A stretch of 26,217 nt of DNA from JBGSLN01 sp041740675 (lineage in GTDB: Bacteria; Pseudomonadota; Gammaproteobacteria; JBGSLN01): the NCBI GenBank assembly GCA_041740675.1, contig JBGSLN010000313.1:1-26217 (forward strand). Reading direction: 5' to 3'. Position numbers and translations under genes: made by a program. Below are positions 14,202 to 20,590 of this stretch, one piece after another. Below the pieces are notes generated by a model. The model saw only the letters and a list, made by a program, of their open reading frames with translations. It did no database searches and was not told the origin of the DNA. Position 1 is the first letter of the stretch, and each line of letters begins with the position of its first letter.

Positions 14202-14540
14202 TCAATGAAAAATTTTACTTTTTGTAGGATCTGCTTTTTCACTGGTTTTCTGGTAGCATAATGTCTTAAAAATGGTGGGTGATATTGGAATAACTCCTAA
14301 TTTATTTTTTAAAACAACGTCCACTAACTTTGCAAAATTTACAAATCCGATGGCCAGCTCTTTTCTGGATACGCTTTTTAGATTATCTTTCCAACTTGAA
14401 AGATTTGACTCTCTAACAAAATTTTCATTTCTTGTAATTGCTCTTTGGGAAAGAAACAAATCAATCCATTGATGCAATTGTACGATATCAAACATATCTA
14501 TTTTTTGATCATCTCTACAATTAAATGTATCCATTTTCAT
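14202..14540 (-). CDS. hypothetical 112-aa protein, possible LvrA-position gene
   Basis: Not recognised by motif. The 112-residue product has a helical N-terminal half (FDIVQLHQWIDLFLSQRA), a central VSRKELAIGFVNFAKLVDVVLKNK segment and a basic tail. ATG 14540 has a strong AGGAG ribosome-binding site. It is the first gene of the minus-strand operon and is transcribed divergently from the repressor at 14773, whose operator lies in the shared 230-bp promoter region, so repression by that protein is likely. In Legionella integrative elements a gene in this place is lvrA; sequence equivalence is untested. Confidence 0.65.
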   Translation of the reverse strand: MKMDTFNCRDDQKIDMFDIVQLHQWIDLFLSQRAITRNENFVRESNLSSWKDNLKSVSRKELAIGFVNFAKLVDVVLKNKLGVIPISPTIFKTLCYQKTSEKADPTKSKIFH

Positions 14541-14715
14541 CTGTTGCTCTCCTCTTAAATCTATCGTTTCAAATCCAAAAAATGTATGCCCTGAACTAAA
14601 ATTGCGGTATAATCAAATAGTTACAAATGGTATTTTCATAAGTTAAATATCTCTTTTTTTAATAAAAGGGTATTTAGATATCCATTTATAGCTATTTTAG
14701 TTTATTATTGGATAT

Positions 14716-14744
14716 TTTAACATCAGCAAATGTCTATTTATACT
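14716..14744 (+). promoter_or_regulatory. promoter of the repressor gene
   Basis: TTTAAC (14716-14721), a 17-nt spacer and TATACT (14739-14744) form a sigma70-type promoter with a weak -35 and good -10. The predicted start lies at about 14751, inside the operator, giving a short leader of about 20 nt. No clear ribosome-binding site precedes ATG 14773. Confidence 0.6.
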
Positions 14745-14761
14745 GTGAGAAATATCTCACA
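14744..14761. promoter_or_regulatory. 18-bp inverted repeat, probable repressor operator
   Basis: TGTGAGA and TCTCACA form perfect 7-bp arms around AATA. It sits directly after the -10 box and over the predicted transcription start of the repressor gene, a position suited to autorepression. A half site AATATCTC recurs at 14646-14653, nearer the divergent operon, and may be a second contact. Confidence 0.68.
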
Positions 14762-14772
14762 AATAATGTATT

Positions 14773-15411
14773 ATGAATGATGATATCGATTTAGCGACAA
14801 GAAGAGGCCAGTTATTAGTGAGTCTACGAAAGCAGACCTCATGTAAAACACGCGCTGAATTTTGTAAGAAATACGAAATCCCTGTTCCCACACTAAAAAA
14901 TTGGGAAAAAGGGGTTCCTGATGAAATTTCTGTTAAAGGACTCAAAAGAATTGTTTCTGCCTTTCAAAATGAAGGCATTATTTGCACAGAAGAATATATT
15001 TTAAATGGTGGATTAAAAGATGAAAATCTGACAAATGCAAAAATAATCAATGATTTTTCTTTTGATCCCCACATCGAAAAACTTGCAGCTTCATTGAATA
15101 ATCTTTATGAACGTCTTGAATTTGCAAAGGTCATCGGTAACACACAACATCCCTTTTTAAATGAAGGAGATATTGTCGTTGGAATAAAACACAAGCCAGA
15201 TGATATCGTCATGGCTTATGAGAAATTATGTATTATTAATACCATCAATAACGCTACTTTTGTTATGATTGTTGAAAAAACTACTTTACCTAATATTATT
15301 AGTCTAGCAACTATCAATAATGATTTTAAGTCTCATATATTATTAAATTTGGCTGAGATTATATATATTGCTCCTATGCTATTGATTAAAAGAAAAGCCG
15401 CTGTTAATTAA
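14773..15411 (+). CDS. phage-type (CI/LexA-like) repressor with altered S24-like domain
   Basis: A 212-residue protein with an N-terminal HTH (about 25-48, TRAEFCKKYEIPVPTLKNWEKG) and a C-terminal half resembling the peptidase S24 dimerisation domain. GNTQHPFLNEGDIVVG (122-137) aligns with the GDSMxPxxxxGDxVxV motif, but Thr124 stands where the self-cleavage Ser would be and Met is Gln. It probably does not cleave itself in the SOS response. It likely represses its own promoter and the divergent small-gene operon through the palindrome at 14744-14761. Its tail overlaps the convergent response-regulator gene by 8 nt. It matches the role of PrpA-type repressors in Legionella integrative elements. 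Confidence 0.78.
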   Translation: MNDDIDLATRRGQLLVSLRKQTSCKTRAEFCKKYEIPVPTLKNWEKGVPDEISVKGLKRIVSAFQNEGIICTEEYILNGGLKDENLTNAKIINDFSFDPHIEKLAASLNNLYERLEFAKVIGNTQHPFLNEGDIVVGIKHKPDDIVMAYEKLCIINTINNATFVMIVEKTTLPNIISLATINNDFKSHILLNLAEIIYIAPMLLIKRKAAVN

Positions 15412-16360
15412 ATTTTGCGATGGATCGTAAGGGATAATCCGATAGATCAGAAATCAACGAATATAAAATGTCAGTTCCTTTGATAGATAGACATTCATGG
15501 CAGTATTTTTGCCACTCATTCGGTTTAGGTGATACATTAAAAAAGAAAGGAATTTTTTTATAAGCTTTTATATCAGCGGCTAATGACTTAACTTGCTCCC
15601 CTCCGCTTTCAAAAAATAATTTTAGTCCATCCAGTGTCTTACAATTCGTCACTGCAAATAACTTTAATGAATCTTTATCGTCTACGAGTAAAAAGCTACC
15701 CGAAGAATCCAGTAAATAAAATTCAGTAATCTTATTATTCTGTAGCATTTGATTAAATAGTTTTATGAATTTAGGTGAAGATAATAATTTATAGAGTTCT
15801 GTCTCATTATGTAAAACTATAGTAGTCGAGTTCTCAAAATAATTTTCTTTAGAAAAATTAACTTCTTCAATCAATTTGTCTGTACTATTTTGCGTATTTT
15901 TGCCAATATACTTATCGATGACTTTTTCATTGAATGCATTAATCACCTCATCAGGTTTAGCATATCCTGTCAAAAGAATTTTTTGGAGCTGCAGGTTTTT
16001 TAGTTTTTTTATATACTCAATGCCAGTATTTTTTGGCAAGTTGTAATCTATCACTAAAGTAGAAATAAGTTTATTTCTGCCTGCATCATACGCCTTTAAA
16101 AGAATTTTACTGATATCTTCAGAAATAATGGTTACAGATTCGTTGTTATCATCTTCAGAATGAGATAAAAAATCACTCATGAAAACACTTTGCTTTTCAT
16201 TATTAAGGTATTTAATGCCAGCTTCTGGATCTTGAAATGATTTCACATATGAGCCTCTTTCGAGTACAGCTGAAGCGGTTTTTAGAAACTGCAAATCATC
16301 ATCTATGATTACCACCGTAGTCGGCCAATAACATGCTGGAATAATAGTTTTAAATTTCAT
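15404..16360 (-). CDS. response regulator, single REC domain plus unknown C-terminal domain
   Basis: A 318-residue protein. Its N-terminal receiver domain (about 14-160) has the acidic pair Asp21/Asp22 (VVIIDDD), phospho-acceptor Asp105 (LVIDYNLP), Thr131 (LLTGYA) and Lys154 (YIGK). About 45 extra residues (52-98) are inserted before the phospho-acceptor strand. Residues about 165-318 form an unknown domain with FYLLDSSGSFLLVDDKDSLKLFAV, no HTH or enzymatic motif seen. It may act through protein contact rather than DNA. It overlaps the kinase gene by 4 nt (ATGA), with AGGGA 8 nt before ATG 16360, so kinase and regulator are made together and should be a cognate pair. Confidence 0.85.
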   Translation of the reverse strand: MKFKTIIPACYWPTTVVIIDDDLQFLKTASAVLERGSYVKSFQDPEAGIKYLNNEKQSVFMSDFLSHSEDDNNESVTIISEDISKILLKAYDAGRNKLISTLVIDYNLPKNTGIEYIKKLKNLQLQKILLTGYAKPDEVINAFNEKVIDKYIGKNTQNSTDKLIEEVNFSKENYFENSTTIVLHNETELYKLLSSPKFIKLFNQMLQNNKITEFYLLDSSGSFLLVDDKDSLKLFAVTNCKTLDGLKLFFESGGEQVKSLAADIKAYKKIPFFFNVSPKPNEWQKYCHECLSIKGTDILYSLISDLSDYPLRSIAKFN

Positions 16361-17814
16361 ACATCATCCCTGTTTTCAATTTGCGGAAGTTTAATAATAA
16401 ATTCAGTGTACTCGCCCTCGACAGAAGAACATTTTATGGAACCACCAAATAATTCTATCGCCATTTTGCAAAAAGATAACCCTACACCCGACCCAATCTT
16501 TGTTGTAGTATAAAATTTATCAAATATCATCTCAAGGTTTTTTTGCGGAATACCAGAAGCTGTATCTTTAAAATGAAGATAGTTTGAAGTCGAATCTTTG
16601 CTAAGATGAATAATAATTTTTCCTTTACCTGCTTCATAAATAAAATGTATAGAATTTTTGATTAAATTAAACAATACATGAACCATTAAAGTGTGATCCC
16701 CCCTAAAGATAAAATCATTACTGGTATTGTACTCAATTAAAGATTTATCCTCTAAATCACTATAAGGAAATCGCTCGATAGCGCTAAATATACATTGATT
16801 GATATGATAATTTTTAAAGCTTTGAAAATTTTTGATTTCGTGTTGTTTAACATTAGTTAACATAATATTAATAATTTCATTTGCCTTATTAATTTCATTT
16901 TTTATATTCTGAAGATGTTCATGAATGAGTAAAGGATTTTTATCTAAGTCCATTTCAATCAGTTTAGTACAGTTTGATATAGTCATAAGTGGGGTTCTTA
17001 ATTCATGGGCAATGGAAGCAGAGACTAGATTAGCTGAATAGAGTTGTTTTTCTAAATCTTTTTTAGAGGTTATATCAATAGAAATACCAACTAAACCAAC
17101 TACATTATTATTTTTATCATGGATTGGAGCTTTTAATGACAGATAGGTTGCGGCAGTTTTATCAGGCAAAATAACAAATTCTTCTATTGTTTTTGACTGA
17201 TTAGTACTCATGACTTCTTCATCAATACTGTTTGTTATAGCAGCCTGTGCTCTTTTATCTTCTTCTGGTTGATTTTGCCATAATAGATCATAGGCCGTTT
17301 TTCCTACCACATCATAACGAGAATTAAATCCTGAATCTTTCGCCTGTTGATTATTACAACCTAACAAAATACAATCTCTATTTTTCCAATAGACATGTCC
17401 TGGCATCATTGCTACAATTTTTTCTAAAATATCTCGTTCATCTTCTTTTTCAAATCTAAATTTTGCTAAATTAAGAGATATTGATAAAATTCCTATAATC
17501 TCACCTGTTTTATTGCGTAGTGGTATTTTCCTTGACCAATAGTTTCCTTCTTCAACAATAATGGCTGTACCTAGTTTTATTACTTTTTGATCGTTCTCTC
17601 TGATTTTTTCCATTTTATTTTTCAAAGAAAGATCATAATCAGTTTTACCAATAATATCTTTTGTTGAAGAAAATCCTAGATCCTGTGCAAACAATTCATT
17701 ACAACCTATATAAATACCCTTTTTATTTTTCCAATAAACATATCCAGGGAGACTATTAATAAGGTTCTCTAAGTTTATGTCTTTTTCTTGCATATATAGT
17801 TTTGTTTTATCCAT
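16357..17814 (-). CDS. double-PAS sensor histidine kinase, soluble
   Basis: A 485-residue kinase without membrane segments. Two similar PAS domains occupy about 15-118 and 130-250 (LPGYVYWKNKKGIYIGCN and MPGHVYWKNRDCILLGCN, each followed by VGKTAYDL-type sequence). HisKA follows at about 260-325 with phospho-acceptor His270 in IAHELRTPLMTIS. The ATP-binding domain spans about 370-476: N box LFNLIKNSIH (Asn383, Asn387), G1 DTASGIP (Asp417), FDKFYTTTKIGSGVGL (G2, 441-446). It phosphorylates the response regulator encoded 4 nt downstream. The repeated WKN...GCN PAS pair suggests sensing of a cytoplasmic or membrane-permeant small ligand. It starts 6 nt after the 432-aa gene and lacks its own ribosome-binding site. 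Confidence 0.93.
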   Translation of the reverse strand: MDKTKLYMQEKDINLENLINSLPGYVYWKNKKGIYIGCNELFAQDLGFSSTKDIIGKTDYDLSLKNKMEKIRENDQKVIKLGTAIIVEEGNYWSRKIPLRNKTGEIIGILSISLNLAKFRFEKEDERDILEKIVAMMPGHVYWKNRDCILLGCNNQQAKDSGFNSRYDVVGKTAYDLLWQNQPEEDKRAQAAITNSIDEEVMSTNQSKTIEEFVILPDKTAATYLSLKAPIHDKNNNVVGLVGISIDITSKKDLEKQLYSANLVSASIAHELRTPLMTISNCTKLIEMDLDKNPLLIHEHLQNIKNEINKANEIINIMLTNVKQHEIKNFQSFKNYHINQCIFSAIERFPYSDLEDKSLIEYNTSNDFIFRGDHTLMVHVLFNLIKNSIHFIYEAGKGKIIIHLSKDSTSNYLHFKDTASGIPQKNLEMIFDKFYTTTKIGSGVGLSFCKMAIELFGGSIKCSSVEGEYTEFIIKLPQIENRDDV

Positions 17815-17820
17815 GATTTT

Positions 17821-19119
17821 TTATGCACCTACGCTTTCTAATAACGGTAATCTCTTTTCTCCTTCGTTATTATTTAAACCAAAAATTACTATGTCAAAAT
17901 AATTATTTTCTCTAATTTTATTAATTCGACCTTCTATTGTGTCACAAAAAATGTGCTGTATAAAAAATAAAGATTTATTTATTTTACAACAACCATTAAT
18001 TAATGCTAACTGTTTCATATTTTGTAGCATTGTCCACATATTATTATTTTGAATCAAGCGATCCTGTTTAATAAATGGATTATCTTTATATAAAGTAAGA
18101 CGTTCTCCGCTATATTGTGGATGGGCAGCCATATTAGACATTATTATTTCTTCAACGCCAATATTGTTGAAACGTTCAATAAAGTTATACGGCGATACCC
18201 AATAAATATTTTGAGTAATACCTTCGACCACAAAGCAAGGAGAGTTAAAACGACTGCTCAAGTTTTCTTTAATAATAATGAATTTCTTCTTTCTTTCAGA
18301 ATAGATAAAAACCATTAAAATGTGTGATATAGTACTATTAGATTGTTTAGATACAATCAAAATAGGAAATTTTAGTTTTTTGATAACTGATACCAGTACA
18401 TCTGTAAAATAGAAACATGGCAATACGCATCTATCATCATCATCATGCAATAATAATTTATTTAATTCATCTATAAAATTAGGTGGTTTTTTTGAAAATT
18501 TTGCCCATTCTATGATCTTGTCACATGAATGTTCTGCTAAATATTGTTGACTATGTCTGCTAATTTTCTTAGAAAACTTTTTACTTAGTTCACTACTCGT
18601 ACATATCTTCTCGTGGTCTATGTAAGTTAAACCTTCGTTAGTTTCATTTTTATATTTAGTTAAAAGATAAGCATGAAATAAAAAAAATTCATTTTCATTT
18701 ATAATAAATAAGATATTATTTTCCTTAAAAAAATCTAAAATAGAAATATGCTTTTTTGGTATTTGATCAATATTACTTAAATTGGTAACTGTTTTATGTA
18801 TCTCAGACTGTATTTGTTTCAATTCAATAATACGATTGACATAAAAAAATAGCGAGTGTTTTTCTAAACTTAAAATAAGTATTTCTATCGCTCTAATCTG
18901 GCAAGCAGTATCTCCAACGTGTGGATCAAAACATTGATAATTTCCTAAAATATAAAACTGTTCAAGCAACTCGATTAATTCATCAATTATAAATGCAATA
19001 ATTTGCAAGACATTTTCTTTATCGATTTTATTCTTTATTACTGTTGTACTTGATTGTGGCATTAACTCAATACAACTAAACTCTATGTTATAAATTTTAT
19101 TGTCTTTATATTTAAACAT
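17821..19119 (-). CDS. FDPHVGDT-motif protein, 432 aa, unknown function
   Basis: Not a family I recognise. The N-terminal helical domain (about 30-125) carries FDPHVGDTACQIRA (64-77), closely repeated in the 106-aa protein at 19515-19835. The C-terminal part (about 130-432) is mixed alpha/beta with a Lys-rich spacer, the acidic run HDDDDR (about 227-232), strands FPILIVSKQ, ISHILMVFIYS and KKFIIIKE, and several Cys. No catalytic set can be assigned. ATG 19119 follows the PQ-loop stop codon by 2 nt without a Shine-Dalgarno sequence, and the kinase gene follows by 6 nt, so it is coupled in a four-gene operon. A role in making or recognising the signal, or linking membrane protein to kinase, is inference. 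Strongly AT-rich. Confidence 0.7.
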   Translation of the reverse strand: MFKYKDNKIYNIEFSCIELMPQSSTTVIKNKIDKENVLQIIAFIIDELIELLEQFYILGNYQCFDPHVGDTACQIRAIEILILSLEKHSLFFYVNRIIELKQIQSEIHKTVTNLSNIDQIPKKHISILDFFKENNILFIINENEFFLFHAYLLTKYKNETNEGLTYIDHEKICTSSELSKKFSKKISRHSQQYLAEHSCDKIIEWAKFSKKPPNFIDELNKLLLHDDDDRCVLPCFYFTDVLVSVIKKLKFPILIVSKQSNSTISHILMVFIYSERKKKFIIIKENLSSRFNSPCFVVEGITQNIYWVSPYNFIERFNNIGVEEIIMSNMAAHPQYSGERLTLYKDNPFIKQDRLIQNNNMWTMLQNMKQLALINGCCKINKSLFFIQHIFCDTIEGRINKIRENNYFDIVIFGLNNNEGEKRLPLLESVGA

Positions 19120-19121
19120 AA

Positions 19122-19397
19122 CTATGCATGTTTTATTCTATAATAGATAATTTGCGCTGTAACTATTCCACAGGTTGTTGCTGCTAACACATAGCCATAC
19201 ATTAAAATTCGATCATTATTTAAATAACCATAAATTATTGCTGATAATTGTGTGATCCAAAAACCAATAAATGTGATAAGAGATAAATCCGTTGATTCTT
19301 TTTTCTGGAACAGGCGCGCGGCTTGTAGTATAAATAGCATAGCGTTTATAAACAACCCTAAGCTAAACACAATATTAATAAATTCTCTTAATAGCAT
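19122..19397 (-). CDS. PQ-loop (SemiSWEET-like) membrane protein
   Basis: A 91-residue protein with three hydrophobic helices (about 5-27, 38-58, 65-85), the size and layout of bacterial SemiSWEET half-transporters. The PQ-loop signature appears as LQAARLFQKKESTDLSLITFIGFW (24-47), with Leu24-Gln25 in place of Pro-Gln. Such proteins dimerise and move sugars or other small solutes, or act as membrane sensors. It is first in an operon with the 432-aa protein, kinase and response regulator, with start ATG 19397 preceded by GAGG 5 nt upstream. Import or sensing of the system's ligand at the inner membrane is a reasonable inference. A decayed homologue lies at 19841-20123. Confidence 0.82.
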   Translation of the reverse strand: MLLREFINIVFSLGLFINAMLFILQAARLFQKKESTDLSLITFIGFWITQLSAIIYGYLNNDRILMYGYVLAATTCGIVTAQIIYYRIKHA

Positions 19398-19477
19398 ACT
19401 AACCTCTTTATAATAAAAATATGATTCTATTCAAATTACTTGATCACTTATACTCAGTAAGTATTTTATTTTGGTCA

Positions 19478-19506
19478 AATATAAATCACTACTTCATCAA
19501 GTTCAA
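19478..19506 (-). promoter_or_regulatory. promoter of the PQ-loop/kinase operon
   Basis: On the minus strand TTGAAC (19506-19501), a 17-nt spacer and TATATT (19483-19478) fit a sigma70 promoter. Expected start is near 19471, giving a leader of about 74 nt that includes an imperfect ACTTA/TAAGT inverted repeat (about 19447-19463). It lies just after the stop codon of the upstream 106-aa gene. Confidence 0.55.
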
Positions 19507-19514
19507 TATAATAC

Positions 19515-19835
19515 TTAGTTATCTAAAATAAATTGTTTAAGTATTGTACGAATATTTTTATTTTGTTGTCGAATTTTATCTACCTTTTTATAATAACTGA
19601 TATCTTGCTCAATTCGACAAATTAATTTATCAATTTCACTTAATTTTGTTAAAATAGAGAGTCGTTTTGATCTGGTAAAAGATTCGATAAATATTAGCAT
19701 TTGATATGCTCTAATTTGATAACATGTATCTCCAACATGTGGATCAAATTGATGGAAAATTTTCTTAATGTAAAACGTTTCTAATATCTTCTCAGTAAAA
19801 AACAATTTTTGTTTTAGAAGATTGAAGTAATACAT
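19515..19835 (-). CDS. short FDPHVGDT-motif protein, 106 aa
   Basis: A 106-residue helical protein equivalent to the N-terminal domain of the 432-aa protein. FDPHVGDTCYQIRAYQMLIF (30-49) matches FDPHVGDTACQIRAIEILIL there, and the following helix and Lys-rich segment (SEIDKLICRIEQDISYYKKVDKI) also line up. The large C-terminal part is absent; the downstream DNA shows no trace of it. ATG 19835 lies 5 nt after the end of a decayed PQ-loop gene and has no Shine-Dalgarno sequence, so it was built for translational coupling to that gene. With the partner broken, its present expression is uncertain. The invariant motif suggests ligand or protein binding; no function is known to me. Confidence 0.65.
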   Translation of the reverse strand: MYYFNLLKQKLFFTEKILETFYIKKIFHQFDPHVGDTCYQIRAYQMLIFIESFTRSKRLSILTKLSEIDKLICRIEQDISYYKKVDKIRQQNKNIRTILKQFILDN

Positions 19836-19840
19836 TAAAA

Positions 19841-20123
19841 CTAGTTAGTTGCATCATAACATACATACATAAGTATGGTTACTAATCCACAAGTAAGTGG
19901 TGCTAATATACTACCCTCACTAGAAGTATCCAATCTCTAATAAGGTAAGCATGTATACTCGTAAATGTTTGGATAGTATTAAATCTAAAAAAGGTTAAGA
20001 ATGAAACTCCAGCAGAAGACTTTCTCCTATATAAAATAAATGCTTGTGGGATAAAAATAATGCTTTTGCTAGCAAACTTAAAGCAAAACCGGTTTCTGTA
20101 AAATATCGCCAAATAACATTCAT
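19841..20123 (-). pseudogene. decayed PQ-loop (SemiSWEET-like) gene, frameshifted
   Basis: Three frames together rebuild a protein parallel to the intact PQ-loop protein at 19122-19397. From ATG 20123 comes TM1-like FTETGFALSLLAKALFL; a shifted frame gives FIPQAFILYRRKSSAGVSFLTF with a classical Pro-Gln and TM2-like sequence up to LIRDWILL. Near 19917 another shift leads to SILAPLTCGLVTILMYV and a stop at 19841-19843, matching VLAATTCGIVT of the intact copy. At least two frameshifts are needed (near 20060 and 19917), so no functional protein is expected unless the changes are sequencing errors. The continuous middle frame (19903-20112) is only 69 codons. It directly precedes the 106-aa FDPHVGDT gene. 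Confidence 0.68.
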
Positions 20124-20246
20124 ATTGGAATTGCTTACCATTTTAAATCAGAAGAAATATCGCAAGCCTAAAATTGCATATTATTTTGTAGTTTTCAAAT
20201 TGAACTGTCTCTTTGAAAATAAATAGTTCCTTTAACACATTAAACC

Positions 20247-20501
20247 TTATGTAGGATTTACAATGACGATATTGCCTGATAAATCTTTCTGGATTACCCA
20301 AACACACTGCCTAGTTTCGCTATCAATAATCTCAATTTTCACAATGTCTTCTGTCTGAGATATATTTTGTCGAGCATAGTTAATCGCTGTATCTAATGAC
20401 ACTGCTGGGTCTTGCATGATATGGCCCGTCTTGTCAAAAATGCGCACCCAGAAAGCATACTGCATAGCTTCCCGTGGTGGTTTACCAAAAATGGTCATCA
20501 T
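20247..20501 (-). CDS. hypothetical 84-aa protein
   Basis: Not recognised. A compact alpha/beta-looking protein: strand AFWVRIFDKTG, helix SLDTAINYARQN, strands VKIEIIDSE and CVWVIQKD, then NIVIVNPT. No signal peptide or membrane segment. AAAGAGA precedes ATG 20501. It is on the same strand, 89 nt downstream of the 637-aa gene, with a possible promoter element of its own between them. If the 637-aa protein is a toxin-like nuclease, this small neighbour in the downstream position could be its immunity protein; that is speculation from gene order. Confidence 0.62.
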   Translation of the reverse strand: MMTIFGKPPREAMQYAFWVRIFDKTGHIMQDPAVSLDTAINYARQNISQTEDIVKIEIIDSETRQCVWVIQKDLSGNIVIVNPT

Positions 20502-20542
20502 TATTTCTCTTTAAAATCACTGTTCTTGATTTAAGCATAGCA

Positions 20543-20567
20543 GCACTTTATATAAGTGCCCTGTCAA
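20543..20567 (-). promoter_or_regulatory. inverted repeat beside a TTGACA box
   Basis: GCACTT and AAGTGC (20543-20548, 20554-20559) form a 17-bp inverted repeat next to a consensus TTGACA on the minus strand (20567-20562). No good -10 lies 16-18 nt downstream, so the promoter is uncertain. The hairpin lacks a U-run and is unlikely to be a terminator of the 637-aa gene. An operator for the 84-aa gene is possible. Confidence 0.35.
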
Positions 20568-20590
20568 CGCAATCATTTCAATAAACCTCT

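Noticed and set aside
19903..20112. Intact 69-aa membrane protein gene
   Set aside because: Its frame covers only the middle of a PQ-loop protein; the first and last helices are found in other frames, so it is described as a pseudogene.
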